64,000 nt of DNA, taken from NCBI RefSeq assembly GCF_009796785.1, contig NZ_CP047026.1, positions 806,001 to 870,000 of the forward strand. Reading direction: 5' to 3'. The notes below the pieces were generated by a model. It was not told where the DNA came from. It saw nothing but the letters and a program-made list of their open reading frames with translations, and did no database searches. Below, one piece after another: positions 1-8,245 of this stretch. This DNA is from Polaribacter sp. L3A8 (GTDB lineage: Bacteria > Bacteroidota > Bacteroidia > Flavobacteriales > Flavobacteriaceae). A program made the position numbers and the translations under genes. Numbering within the stretch: position 1 is the first letter of the stretch; every line of letters starts with the position of its first letter.

Positions 1-6
1 AGCCCT

Positions 7-85
7 GATTGCAGCAATTGTTTGAGCTCTTTTTTATGCTTTTTCAGAATAAAAAAAGCGAGTGTCTTTCGACTTCGCTCAAGAT
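7..85. repeat. Dispersed intergenic repeat, copy 1
   Basis: The stretch 7-64 (core TTGTTTGAGCTCTTTTTT, then a short gap, then AAAAAAAGCGAGTG) closely matches 27747-27796 in the hisD-hisG gap, about 27.7 kb away. It is partly self-complementary. It is followed at 67-85 by a diverged copy of the CTCGACTGCGCTC-type palindrome that also occurs at 21150-21186 and 26312-26329. It lies downstream of the gene ending at 129, so it is intergenic. It is read as a dispersed non-coding repeat; its function is unknown. Confidence 0.6.
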
Positions 86-128
86 AAACTCCAAGCAGAA
101 AATAGCTTCAAAAAAATAACTTTTAATT

Positions 129-857
129 TTACTCTAAAACTTTTACCTCAATATCTTTTAAAACAATTTCAGAAACTTTTTTAAGGGTATTATTTTCATA
201 AGCTTTGTCAATATCAACTAGAGAAACTTCTTTATTTAAAGGCTTGTAATTATGAAAATCTACAAAACGAATTCCGTTTTTTACACATTGTTCCTTTAGA
301 ACTCTAAACCTTTTTCCGCCTTCGTTTGTATGGTAGGAATACCCTAAATAATCAACTAAAAAATCTTCTTTACCAATCCAATAAATAAAAACATCTTCAA
401 AATCTTCTCCTCCTCCATTTTCAGAAAATGTAACTTCTATTTTGTAATATTCTTTTCCTTTTATAGTGACTGATGGCAATAATTTTTTATTTACAGCTTT
501 GTCATTTAACCCAAAAGGCAACACAGAAAAATAATGTACAGAATTTACGGCATTAGCATATTTAGAAGAATCTACTTTAGACAGTTTTTGCTCTTCTAGA
601 TTGATAAACCTTTTAAAACCGTCATTTGTTAGACCATCTATAACAGAATCGAACTCTCTAATTAATTTATAATTACCGTTTTCTCGATAAGCAACATACT
701 CTTTGTCTCTAAATTTGAATTTAATTTCTGAATTAGCCACTTTATCAGCACCAGCATACAAAATAGTTTTATCTATGATTTGCTGTGCAGTTAACTTGTT
801 TTCAGACGGTTTACAAGAAATTAAAAAAGCTAAAAAAAGAATTGGTAAATACTTCAT
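129..857 (-). CDS. Putative lipoprotein, DUF6503-like
   Basis: This 242-residue protein begins with a lipoprotein signal (hydrophobic stretch then ISCK, lipid-acceptor Cys near residue 16), so it is probably anchored in the envelope. The start was placed at 857 because an upstream in-frame start would put 48 non-signal residues in front of the lipobox and overlap smpB. The body is a mostly beta, charged domain without visible catalytic motifs. It resembles the flavobacterial DUF6503 group, which is sometimes misnamed deoxyribose-phosphate aldolase; I see no support for that enzyme activity. It is divergent from smpB and ends next to a dispersed repeat. Function is unknown. Confidence 0.75.
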   Translation of the reverse strand: MKYLPILFLAFLISCKPSENKLTAQQIIDKTILYAGADKVANSEIKFKFRDKEYVAYRENGNYKLIREFDSVIDGLTNDGFKRFINLEEQKLSKVDSSKYANAVNSVHYFSVLPFGLNDKAVNKKLLPSVTIKGKEYYKIEVTFSENGGGEDFEDVFIYWIGKEDFLVDYLGYSYHTNEGGKRFRVLKEQCVKNGIRFVDFHNYKPLNKEVSLVDIDKAYENNTLKKVSEIVLKDIEVKVLE

Positions 858-889
858 TGGTTTTGTTTTATTGAGTGGGTAATAGATTT

Positions 890-897
890 CAAAATTA
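890..897 (-). promoter_or_regulatory. -7 box for the lipoprotein gene
   Basis: Read on the minus strand this is TAATTTTG, an exact match to the Bacteroidota -7 consensus TAnnTTTG. It lies 32 bases upstream of the start at 857. No good -33 TTG lies at the usual distance. Confidence 0.45.
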
Positions 898-922
898 CAT
901 TTCTTTGACCAAAGTAAAAATG

Positions 923-930
923 TATCTTTG
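923..930 (+). promoter_or_regulatory. -7 box for smpB
   Basis: TATCTTTG is an exact TAnnTTTG match 28 bases before the smpB ATG. A TTTG at 904-907 is a possible -33 element, but the 15-base spacer is short for this phylum. Confidence 0.5.
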
Positions 931-958
931 TTAAAATTATTTAAATAAAAATCAGTCA

Positions 959-1426
959 ATGGCTGTTCAGAAAAATATAAACATAAAGAACAAAAAAGCA
1001 CGTTTCGAATTTGAAATTCTAGACAAATACGTGGCTGGAATTCAGTTAACAGGAACGGAAATTAAATCGATTCGTTTAAGTCAGGCTAGAATTACAGAGA
1101 GTTTTTGTGAATTTAATGAAGGCGGAGAATTGTTTATTGTTAATATGTACATTCAAGAATACATGTTTGGGCATCACTTTAACCACAAACCTAAAAGTGA
1201 GCGTAGATTGTTAATGAATAAACGCGAATTACGTTCTTTAAGAAAAGATGTTGAAGCAAAAGGAAATACCATTGTTCCTTTACGCTTGTTTATTAATGAT
1301 AGAGGTTTTGCCAAGTTAGAAATTGCCTTAGCAAAAGGTAAACAAACACATGACAAACGTGAAGTATTAAAAGACAGAGACAACAAACGAGATTTAGCAC
1401 GAATTAAAAAGAGCTTTAACGGATAA
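959..1426 (+). CDS. smpB: SsrA (tmRNA)-binding protein SmpB
   Basis: SmpB binds tmRNA and delivers it to stalled ribosomes for trans-translation. The 155-residue length fits the family. The N-terminal half carries the OB-fold signature (KKARFEFEILDKYVAGIQL, then GTEIKSIR), and HHFNHKPKSERRLLMNKRE follows in the middle. The basic C-terminal tail (KREVLKDRDNKRDLARIKK) is the segment that inserts into the ribosome. The stop overlaps the ATG of the UbiA-family gene by one base (TAATG), suggesting translational coupling. The partner tmRNA gene was not seen in this window. Confidence 0.97.
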   Translation: MAVQKNINIKNKKARFEFEILDKYVAGIQLTGTEIKSIRLSQARITESFCEFNEGGELFIVNMYIQEYMFGHHFNHKPKSERRLLMNKRELRSLRKDVEAKGNTIVPLRLFINDRGFAKLEIALAKGKQTHDKREVLKDRDNKRDLARIKKSFNG

Positions 1427-2394
1427 TGGATTTTTTAAGACTTATTCGTTATAAAAACCTCTTTATGGTTTTATTAACAATGGTTTTAACCAAGTACGCT
1501 TTAATAGATTCTATTTTTTTTAGTAATATTAGTTTTAAAAACTACACGTTAATTCACACTACATATACAGGTATTACTTTAACCCATTATCAGTTTACAC
1601 TACTTACTTTTAGCGTTCTATTAATTACGGCTGGTGGTTATATTATTAATGATATTTTTGATATTGATACCGATAAAATAAACAAACCAGCAAAACTTAT
1701 TATAGGAAATTCTATTACTATAAAAAAGGCATGGTTTCTGTATTCTTTTACGAGTCTTTTAGGATTATTTATAGGAAGTTATGTATCTATAACGACAGAA
1801 AACACAGAATACATTTTTATCTTTTTAGGAACCATTTTAGCATTGTTTTTATACTCTAAATACCTAAAAAAAACATTTTTAATTGGTAATTTAGTAGTTT
1901 CTATTCTTTTAGGTTTGGTTATTTTTATCACTGTATTATTTAATGAGCCCAAACCTCATAGTAGTAATCTATTAGAAGTAATGAGTAATATTGGCACCGG
2001 AATCCGTTTGTTACTAATTACAGTTACCTACATTGTTTTTTCTGTTCTAACCAATTTTATTAGAGAAATTATAAAGGATATAGAAGACATAAATGGCGAT
2101 TTAAAAATAAAAGCAAAAACTTTACCCATTATTTTCGGTAGAAAAAGAGCTTCTAAAGTCGCTTTTTTCTTTAGTGCCATATTATTGGTATTTCTATTGA
2201 TAGTGCTACAATCCTTAAAAGAAGACATACTCCTTTTAGGTTATGGAATTGTCTTTATTCTATTTCCATTCCTTTATTTTATGTATCAATTATGGATTTC
2301 AGAAACGAAGAAAGACTTTTCTAAACTAAGCAGTTTGATGAAAATAGTGATGCTTTTTGGTATATTATCGATGGTATTGTTTAAAATAAAATAA
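1426..2394 (+). CDS. UbiA-family prenyltransferase
   Basis: This 322-residue integral membrane protein has about eight or nine hydrophobic segments. It carries the two Asp-rich motifs of the UbiA superfamily: NDIFDIDTDKINKP near residues 75-88 (NDxxDxxxD) and KDIEDINGD near residues 216-224. These motifs bind Mg-prenyl-diphosphate. Flavobacterial homologues are usually named geranylgeranylglycerol-phosphate geranylgeranyltransferase, but the aromatic or glycerol acceptor cannot be decided from sequence alone. It is co-directional with smpB (1-base overlap) and maf. Confidence 0.88.
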   Translation: MDFLRLIRYKNLFMVLLTMVLTKYALIDSIFFSNISFKNYTLIHTTYTGITLTHYQFTLLTFSVLLITAGGYIINDIFDIDTDKINKPAKLIIGNSITIKKAWFLYSFTSLLGLFIGSYVSITTENTEYIFIFLGTILALFLYSKYLKKTFLIGNLVVSILLGLVIFITVLFNEPKPHSSNLLEVMSNIGTGIRLLLITVTYIVFSVLTNFIREIIKDIEDINGDLKIKAKTLPIIFGRKRASKVAFFFSAILLVFLLIVLQSLKEDILLLGYGIVFILFPFLYFMYQLWISETKKDFSKLSSLMKIVMLFGILSMVLFKIK

Positions 2395-2437
2395 TAAAAA
2401 CAGATTCCTGCCTTTGCAGAAATTACAAAAGAAACAA

Positions 2438-3016
2438 ATGTTAAGAGAAAAATTAAAACAATACAACGTAATACTAGCCTCAAAATCTCCAAGAAGACAA
2501 CAATTCTTTAAAGATTTAGACATCGATTTTAAGATTCAGCTTAAAGAGGTAGAAGAAATTTATCCTCCTGAATTAAAAGGAACAGAAATTACCGATTTTT
2601 TAGCGGATTTAAAAGCGCAAGCATTTAGTAATTTAACCGAAAAGGATTTATTAATTACATCCGATACCATTGTTTGGTTAGATGAAAAAGCATTAGGTAA
2701 ACCAAAAGACGAAGCTGATGCTTTTAATATGTTAAGATCTTTATCTGGCAAAAAACATGAAGTAATTACATCGATAAGTATAAAAAGCAAATTTTTTAAG
2801 AAGATTATAAGTGATGTAACTACCGTTTCTTTTAAAGAGCTTTCTGATGATGAAATAAATTATTACATCAAGAATTATAAACCTTTTGATAAAGCTGGTG
2901 CATACGGAATTCAAGAATGGATTGGTTTTATAGCTATTGATAATTTAGAAGGCAGTTATTTTAATGTAGTAGGCTTGCCGGTTCATAAACTTTATAAAGA
3001 ATTGATGATTTTATAA
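2438..3016 (+). CDS. maf: Maf-like nucleotide pyrophosphatase
   Basis: Maf proteins hydrolyse non-canonical or excess nucleoside triphosphates (dTTP/UTP in the YhdE type) to monophosphates. The 192-residue protein has the family landmarks in order: ASKSPRR near residue 14, SDTIVWLD with the catalytic Asp in the middle, GKPKDEADAF, LSGKKHEVIT, and YIKNYKPFDKAGAYGIQ. The ATG at 2438 was chosen over a TTG at 2414 because it directly precedes the conserved N-terminal strand. It sits 43 bases after the UbiA gene and is probably co-transcribed with it. Confidence 0.93.
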   Translation: MLREKLKQYNVILASKSPRRQQFFKDLDIDFKIQLKEVEEIYPPELKGTEITDFLADLKAQAFSNLTEKDLLITSDTIVWLDEKALGKPKDEADAFNMLRSLSGKKHEVITSISIKSKFFKKIISDVTTVSFKELSDDEINYYIKNYKPFDKAGAYGIQEWIGFIAIDNLEGSYFNVVGLPVHKLYKELMIL

Positions 3017-3040
3017 AACAAAATGACTACTTATACTCTA

Positions 3041-3100
3041 TTAATGAGATAATTATATATTTACCTGGATAAAAGGTAATATACTATACAAACTCATTAA
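3041..3100 (+). other. Nested inverted repeats between maf and the small ORF
   Basis: An outer pair, TTAATGAG (3041-3048) and CTCATTAA (3093-3100), encloses an inner pair, TTACCT (3061-3066) and AGGTAA (3074-3079), that can be extended with one bulge. No T-run follows, so it is not a typical terminator. It lies just upstream of the putative promoter of the 37-residue ORF and could be an operator or a processing structure in the maf 3' region. Confidence 0.3.
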
Positions 3101-3105
3101 AACTA

Positions 3106-3139
3106 TTGTTTTCTAAGGCTTGGATACCAACTAATTTTG
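3106..3139 (+). promoter_or_regulatory. Promoter of the 37-residue ORF
   Basis: TTG at 3106-3108 and TAATTTTG at 3132-3139 form an exact Bacteroidota -7 box with a 23-base spacer, at the long end of the accepted range. The ORF begins 20 bases further on. Confidence 0.5.
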
Positions 3140-3158
3140 CACCCGCAAAATAAAAATA

Positions 3159-3272
3159 ATGATGAGAACAAGTAATCAAAAAGCAAACACAGAAAACAAA
3201 GTAGGAACACAAGCAAAGAATTTTAGTCAAACAAGTTCTATCGTTTGGAACTTAAAAAGACGTTACAGATAA
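3159..3272 (+). CDS. Small basic protein of 37 residues, unknown
   Basis: An ATGATG start opens a 37-codon frame ending in TAA. The peptide begins MMRTSNQKANTENK, contains QAKNFSQTSSIVWNL, and ends in a basic KRRYR tail. It is hydrophilic and basic, with no signal peptide or membrane segment. It has its own promoter (3106-3139) and is followed 30 bases later by a strong intrinsic terminator (3303-3337). This makes it an isolated monocistronic unit rather than chance coding. It is not recognised as a named family. The compact basic C-terminus would fit an RNA- or ribosome-associated microprotein, but that is inference. The alternative is a small RNA with an incidental ORF. Confidence 0.5.
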   Translation: MMRTSNQKANTENKVGTQAKNFSQTSSIVWNLKRRYR

Positions 3273-3302
3273 ATAAATAAAATCTTTTAGTTAAGTATTC
3301 GT

Positions 3303-3337
3303 AAGCTCTTTTTTATAAAAAAGAGCTTATTTTTTTA
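3303..3337 (+). terminator. Intrinsic terminator after the small ORF
   Basis: AAGCTCTTTTTT and its complement AAAAAAGAGCTT form a stem at 3303-3328, followed by a run of T to about 3337. Confidence 0.8.
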
Positions 3338-3534
3338 TCGCTATTTTAGACGGTAGGCCTTTTTATTCATGGAATTTTTAAGGGTAATTTTTAAGCTGAT
3401 TTAGCTTTCTTTTACAAGACTTAATTGTACTATTTTAAACAGTCTTACTTCTTAATAAACTTTTCTCTTCTCTAAAGCAAAATAAAAGTTTATTTTTACG
3501 CAAATTTTACAACACAATACAACACAATTATATA

Positions 3535-4488
3535 ATGAAGAAATACACGTACACAGAAAAGAAAGACACGCGTTCAGGTTTTGGAGATGGTTTAACAGAA
3601 TTAGGAAGAACAAACCCAAACGTAGTTGCCTTATGTGCAGATTTAATTGGTTCTTTAAAAATGGATCAATTTATTGAAGAAAACCCTGAGAGATTTTTCC
3701 AAATTGGTATTGCAGAAGCAAACATGATTGGTATTGCTGCTGGTTTAACAATTGGAGGTAAAATTCCTTTTACAGGAACATTTGCTAACTTTTCTACAGG
3801 TAGAGTGTACGACCAAATTCGTCAATCTGTAGCATATTCTGGTAAAAACGTAAAAATTTGTGCATCTCATGCAGGAGTTACTTTAGGAGAAGATGGCGCA
3901 ACACACCAAATATTAGAAGATATTGGTTTAATGAAAATGTTACCAGGAATGACCGTTATTAATACGTGTGATTACAACCAAACAAAAGCAGCAACGATTG
4001 CAATTGCAGATTTTGATGGACCTGTTTACTTACGTTTTGGTCGCCCAAAAGTGCCTGTATTTATGCCAACTGATGAAAAATTTGAAATTGGTAAAGGAAT
4101 ACAATTAACAGAAGGAACTGATGTAACAATTGTTGCTACAGGTCATTTAGTTTGGGAATCTTTACAAGCAGCAGAACAATTAGAAGCAGAAGGAATTTCT
4201 GTAGAAGTAATTAACATACACACAATTAAACCTTTAGATGAAGAAATAATTTTAAAGTCTGTTGCTAAAACAGGTTGTATTGTAACTGCTGAAGAACATA
4301 ATAAGTTAGGTGGTTTAGGTGAAAGTGTTGCAAGAACATTAGCTTTAAACACCCCTACTCCGCAAGAGTTTGTTGGTACAGATGATACTTTTGGAGAATC
4401 TGGAACACCAGAACAGTTAATGGCTAAATATGGTTTAGATGCTGCTGCAGTTGTTAAAGCTGTTAAAAAAGTAATTTCTAGAAAATAA
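3535..4488 (+). CDS. Transketolase C-terminal subunit (split type)
   Basis: This 317-residue protein corresponds to the Pyr and C-terminal domains of transketolase, which transfers two-carbon ketol units in the pentose phosphate pathway. Visible landmarks are RSGFGDGL near residue 13, QIGIAEANMIGIAAGL near residues 56-71 (Glu that activates thiamine diphosphate), HAGVTLGEDGATHQ near residues 117-130 and GRPKVPVF. The C-terminal domain contains VATGHLVWESLQAA and EEHNKLGGLGE. The PP-domain partner usually encoded next to it is absent between 3017 and 3534, and the upstream neighbour is the 37-residue ORF. A near-match -7 box (TATTTTTA) is visible around 3492. Confidence 0.92.
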   Translation: MKKYTYTEKKDTRSGFGDGLTELGRTNPNVVALCADLIGSLKMDQFIEENPERFFQIGIAEANMIGIAAGLTIGGKIPFTGTFANFSTGRVYDQIRQSVAYSGKNVKICASHAGVTLGEDGATHQILEDIGLMKMLPGMTVINTCDYNQTKAATIAIADFDGPVYLRFGRPKVPVFMPTDEKFEIGKGIQLTEGTDVTIVATGHLVWESLQAAEQLEAEGISVEVINIHTIKPLDEEIILKSVAKTGCIVTAEEHNKLGGLGESVARTLALNTPTPQEFVGTDDTFGESGTPEQLMAKYGLDAAAVVKAVKKVISRK

Positions 4489-4536
4489 ATGCGTTTTAAG
4501 TTTAAAGCGTACTTGTATTAACTTTAAATAAAAAAA

Positions 4537-5133
4537 ATGATGAAAAAAGTAATTTTAATGATGTTTTTGGCTTTTGGTTTTAACCAAGTGTCAAACGCTC
4601 AAGTAGATTTTGGTATTAAAGCTGGTGTAAACTACAATAATAGTGGAGACGACTCTGTTGAAAGTTTAGGAACTGATGTAGTTGATGGAGCAAAAGCTAA
4701 ATCTGGTTATCATGCAGGAATTTGGTTTCGTGGAGATATCCCTGTTTTAGGTTTGTATGTAAGACCAGAAATTGTTTATACACAAGTTAAGACAGAGTTT
4801 GAGCAAGCAGTCGGTTCAGATGATTATTCATTTAAGAAGTTAGATGTACCTGTTTTAGTAGGTAAAAAATTCTTAGGATTTGCAAATGTTTTTATTGGTC
4901 CTTCTTTTCAATACATTTTAGATGATGAAATTACTTTTCAAGATTTGACTTCTGATGAACTTGATAAGTTCTCTGTAGGACTTCAAATGGGAGCTGGAGT
5001 AGAGTTTGGTAATATAGGTATAGATGTACGTTGGGAAAGAGGTTTATCTGGAAACGAAGCTAAGTTTGCTGATAAATTTACCGTAGATAACAGAACGAAT
5101 CAAATAATATTTGGACTTTCTTTAAAGTTATAA
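4537..5133 (+). CDS. Outer-membrane beta-barrel protein (PorT/OmpW-like fold)
   Basis: The 198-residue protein has a Sec signal peptide cleaved after about residue 21 (VSNA-QVDFG). A typical flavobacterial eight-strand barrel follows: GIKAGVNYNN near the start, alternating hydrophobic strands such as GLYVRPEIVYTQ, and a C-terminal strand IIFGLSLKL ending in a hydrophobic residue. It belongs to the broad outer-membrane beta-barrel domain 2 / porin-family group. No specific function can be assigned. It lies 48 bases after the transketolase gene, and a terminator follows at 5158-5190. Confidence 0.8.
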   Translation: MMKKVILMMFLAFGFNQVSNAQVDFGIKAGVNYNNSGDDSVESLGTDVVDGAKAKSGYHAGIWFRGDIPVLGLYVRPEIVYTQVKTEFEQAVGSDDYSFKKLDVPVLVGKKFLGFANVFIGPSFQYILDDEITFQDLTSDELDKFSVGLQMGAGVEFGNIGIDVRWERGLSGNEAKFADKFTVDNRTNQIIFGLSLKL

Positions 5134-5157
5134 GCACACAAATTATTTAATATTAAA

Positions 5158-5190
5158 AAAGCTCTTGAAAATTTCAAGAGCTTTTTTTTT
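5158..5190 (+). terminator. Intrinsic terminator after the barrel gene
   Basis: GCTCTTGAAA (5161-5170) pairs with TTTCAAGAGC and is followed by a run of nine T. The A-run on the left makes it potentially bidirectional. The rest of 5191-5381 is AT-rich sequence with nothing recognisable. Confidence 0.85.
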
Positions 5191-5381
5191 GTATTAAAAT
5201 ACACCTTCTTAGAATATAATAGACTTATTTAAGAGTTTATTAGAAATAACAAAACAACTATTTAAAAACAATTCACCTTACCAGACCAATTAAAAAATAT
5301 ATTGTAAATACAACTAATAGCGTAACACAAAACCTCTCTTAGAAAAAGTTTTTTCTTAATCAATCTAAAATATCAAACAAT

Positions 5382-5409
5382 AAAAAACCAGTGAAAATAA
5401 ATTCACTGG
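5382..5409 (-). terminator. Intrinsic terminator of the astacin-like gene
   Basis: CCAGTGAA (5388-5395) and TTCACTGG (5402-5409) form an 8-bp stem. On the minus strand it is followed by a T-run (the A-run at 5382-5387). Confidence 0.75.
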
Positions 5410-5474
5410 CTTAATTTTATAATTATTAACCTATTTTTATTGAGTAATTTATAAAAAATTATGTTTACACATAA

Positions 5475-6371
5475 CTAGTATACAGCATTTATAATTGCTT
5501 TGTCGTTTGTTGTCATGTAACTTCTGTTTGGAACGATTGTACCACCATCTATCTTTTTCATAGTTCTCCAACCATTTGCTTTTGCTGTAGCAGTTTGCCA
5601 AAAATAAGACCCATACATCATTATAGAATTTACATCTACTACGTCTGAATATTCCCAACCATTTGCATCTGATAATTTTACATAATTAAACTCTTTGTTA
5701 TCATCAATATTATTATATAAAACAGTTAAATAAGCATCTCTGTTCCAATGATTTTGTTCATGAACAATACCAGCTGCATGTAAAAATTCATGGATAGTAG
5801 AACCTTCTGAACAATTTGAAGCGATGTTCATAGATTGACCTGGAGATTTTTTATTTCTATAGCCAATTTGAGCAGAACATCCACTATCGTTACTGTAGTT
5901 AACCCATACATATCCTGCAGTATCTGTACTTACCCACTTTCTTACAGTAAGATCTGTGTTATTTGTAATGTATTGCGCAGCATTATCTACTTTATTTTTA
6001 GTAGCTTGAGGCATACTAGAAGAGTACTTATAAAGTAAAGTGCTATTTGGCCATTTACCACCACGTCTATCCCATACACCTTGTCCTTTTGCATTAACAT
6101 TAGATTCAGCAAAATCTTCATCAGTAAAAAGCATATCTCCTAAGGCATAATTTCCATCCCCTAAAGCAATCATTTCAACTTTAGTTCCATACAATAATTT
6201 AGATTCTTTTGGCAAATTTTCATCATACGTAACTTGTTCGGCTGCTAATGTTAATTTTAATTCATTAGTCATTGATTCACTTAGGTTTTCTGTTTCAATT
6301 CCTGCTTCTGACTGGCAAGAAGCCAAAATTAGTACAGTTAAAACAATTGATAAATTCTTAAGGATTTTCAT
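5475..6371 (-). CDS. M12A (astacin-like) metallopeptidase, lipoprotein
   Basis: The 298-residue protein is a predicted secreted zinc endopeptidase. A lipobox (LASC, Cys19) indicates envelope anchoring. Residues about 100-298 form the astacin domain: WPNSTLLYKYSSSM starts it, the zinc-binding motif HEFLHAAGIVHEQNH spans residues 194-208 (His194, Glu195, His198, His204), and the Met-turn SIMMYGSY lies near residues 249-256 with the Tyr typical of astacins. Residues 25-95 look like a short propeptide. The gene stands alone between two terminators. Confidence 0.92.
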   Translation of the reverse strand: MKILKNLSIVLTVLILASCQSEAGIETENLSESMTNELKLTLAAEQVTYDENLPKESKLLYGTKVEMIALGDGNYALGDMLFTDEDFAESNVNAKGQGVWDRRGGKWPNSTLLYKYSSSMPQATKNKVDNAAQYITNNTDLTVRKWVSTDTAGYVWVNYSNDSGCSAQIGYRNKKSPGQSMNIASNCSEGSTIHEFLHAAGIVHEQNHWNRDAYLTVLYNNIDDNKEFNYVKLSDANGWEYSDVVDVNSIMMYGSYFWQTATAKANGWRTMKKIDGGTIVPNRSYMTTNDKAIINAVY

Positions 6372-6888
6372 AATTTAGTTGTTTTTAATTAATAGTTTGG
6401 TTAATTTTCGATTAATAATTACGTAAACTTAAACATTTTATTACAAATAACACATTTTTATTTTCAAAAAAACAACTATCAAAACTAAAATTATTAAAAA
6501 ACCAAAATTAATAGCATTAAATTTAAGTATCCTAATTATTAACATTTAAATTATTTGTTTTAAGAAAACACATAAAAATTATCATCAATAACTCTTAAAA
6601 ATTTTAAAGAACTTTTTAATAAATAAACATTGTACTTTTTTTAGCAATTATACATTCTAATTTTTAGCACTAATTAACAAGAATATAGAAGTGAATATCA
6701 TTTTTAAGAAAGCTTATTTCCCCTTGCTCTATCTTAATGCTAATATGTTACAGTTTTAAAAAATAAATCTTTTAAAAGGCATCTTTATAACAAAAAAAAA
6801 GACTCTTAATTTCTTAAGAGTCTTTTTTTATAAACCAGAATTTATTTTAGGTTTGTATAGTATCTAATTTTAGTGTTTTTTAAATACT
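6372..6888. other. Non-coding AT-rich gap
   Basis: About 517 bases between two minus-strand genes. Very AT-rich, with no ORF or RNA gene recognised. The only clear element is the bidirectional terminator at 6792-6829. The promoter of the astacin-like gene should lie in the part nearest 6372, but no exact TAnnTTTG box was found there. Confidence 0.6.
6792..6829. terminator. Bidirectional intrinsic terminator
   Basis: GACTCTTAA (6801-6809), loop TTTC, TTAAGAGTC (6814-6822), flanked by an A-run on the left and a T-run on the right. It can end the minus-strand gene 6889-7785. Confidence 0.85.
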
Positions 6889-7785
6889 TTATTTTATATC
6901 CGGATTTAGATAATCTGGTAAAGTTGGATTGTTTGTATCGCTAAAATCATTTGCAGGATTACCATCTTTATTTGCATCTTCATTGATTGTTAAAACACCA
7001 TCTCCATCATCATCTGTATCAAAATAATTTGGGATACCATCTAAATCGGTATCATCATCTCTAGGATCTCCATTACCATCAGTATCTTCATCAATAGAAG
7101 CAACACCATCGTTTTCATGATCTGTACCTTTTACAAAATCATACAAATCGATGTAAAAAAGTAAACATTCATTTGCAGAAATACTTCCGCTACCAATATT
7201 TCCATAAGCTAAACCAGAAGGAATAAATAAAATTCCTTTCCCTCCGTTTTCATAGGTAATAGGACCATTATCAGTAATATTATCACCACTTTTAAAATTG
7301 GTAAAACCATAAGACCAACCTCTAATTGTTCCAAAACTAGTAAAATTAGGTCTAACTAAATTTAACCAAATAGGAGTTGAACTACTATCAAAAGAATCAC
7401 TAATACTCTCTGTATCTACAATTCTTTGTCCATTATATTTCACAAAAACAGAATCTACAACCGTTGGTTTTCCTTTATCTATTGTTGGGCTACCTAAATT
7501 ATTTACATAATAATATAATGTATAATCAATTTCATTTTCGGTAATACTCATCGATTTTAACTTAGCATCATCATAAAGCGCAGTTGCTCCATCAACCAAA
7601 GCTGTAACAGTTTTTGTAGATGTATCAAAATAATGTTTTTTTAGAAATTGAACTAAAGTATCATTATCGATTAAAGCTTGTGCCTCGTGATCAAAGTTAT
7701 CTACCTCGGTAGAACTGCTACTTCCACAAGAATATAGTAGAATTGAAATAATTGCAAAAGCAAAAATATTTTTTATTTTATTCAT
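6889..7785 (-). CDS. FKBP-type prolyl isomerase lipoprotein with Asp-rich calcium-binding tail
   Basis: The 298-residue protein starts with a lipoprotein signal (LLYSCG). The middle carries an FKBP peptidyl-prolyl isomerase domain: [33 protein letters not shown] and [10 protein letters not shown]. From about residue 225 the sequence becomes Asp/Asn-rich (DENDG-, DTDGNGD-, [23 protein letters not shown] repeats), as in thrombospondin type 3 calcium-binding repeats. It probably assists folding of surface proteins outside the inner membrane. The first 100 residues are a helical stretch of unknown role. Confidence 0.85.
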   Translation of the reverse strand: MNKIKNIFAFAIISILLYSCGSSSSTEVDNFDHEAQALIDNDTLVQFLKKHYFDTSTKTVTALVDGATALYDDAKLKSMSITENEIDYTLYYYVNNLGSPTIDKGKPTVVDSVFVKYNGQRIVDTESISDSFDSSSTPIWLNLVRPNFTSFGTIRGWSYGFTNFKSGDNITDNGPITYENGGKGILFIPSGLAYGNIGSGSISANECLLFYIDLYDFVKGTDHENDGVASIDEDTDGNGDPRDDDTDLDGIPNYFDTDDDGDGVLTINEDANKDGNPANDFSDTNNPTLPDYLNPDIK

Positions 7786-7797
7786 TTAATCTTAAAA

Positions 7798-7831
7798 TTT
7801 GAGCACGCAATTTACCAATTTTATACCTTTG
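7798..7831 (+). promoter_or_regulatory. Promoter of the S4-domain gene
   Basis: TTTG (7798-7801), 22-base spacer, TACCTTTG (7824-7831): both boxes match the Bacteroidota consensus, 33 bases before the ATG at 7865. Confidence 0.7.
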
Positions 7832-7864
7832 TAAAAAGACAAACGTTATATTTTAACTATTTTT

Positions 7865-8245
7865 ATGAGAATTGATAAATATTTGTGGTGTATTAGAGTT
7901 TTTAAAACAAGAAGTTTGGCAACAACAGCTTGTAAAAAAGGACAAATTAAGATCGCCAACAGTAGCATAAAACCATCTAAAGAAGTTTTTGGTGATGAAT
8001 TGATTTTAGTTCGAAAAAATCAAATCAATTATCAAATAAAAGTTTTAGATTTACCCGTAAGTAGAGTCGGCGCAAAATTAGTAGATCTTTATAGAAAAGA
8101 TGTTACCCCAAAAGAAGAGTTTGAAAAAACAGATCTTTTAAAATTTGCAAAAGATTATTACAGAAAAAAAGGAGCTGGTAGACCCACAAAAAAAGACAGA
8201 AGAGATATTGATAATTACCAAGACGATACAACAGAAGAAATATGA
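7865..8245 (+). CDS. S4-domain RNA-binding protein (Hsp15-like)
   Basis: The 126-residue protein begins with the S4 RNA-binding fold: MRIDKYLWCIRVFKTRSLAT, ACKKGQIKIA and KPSKEV are the standard strand-helix blocks. The C-terminal third is highly charged (KKGAGRPTKKDRRD). This is the layout of Hsp15/HslR, which binds free 50S subunits carrying a stalled nascent chain; that role is inferred from the family. The last four bases overlap the start of the phosphoribosyltransferase gene (ATGA), pointing to coupled translation. Confidence 0.88.
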   Translation: MRIDKYLWCIRVFKTRSLATTACKKGQIKIANSSIKPSKEVFGDELILVRKNQINYQIKVLDLPVSRVGAKLVDLYRKDVTPKEEFEKTDLLKFAKDYYRKKGAGRPTKKDRRDIDNYQDDTTEEI

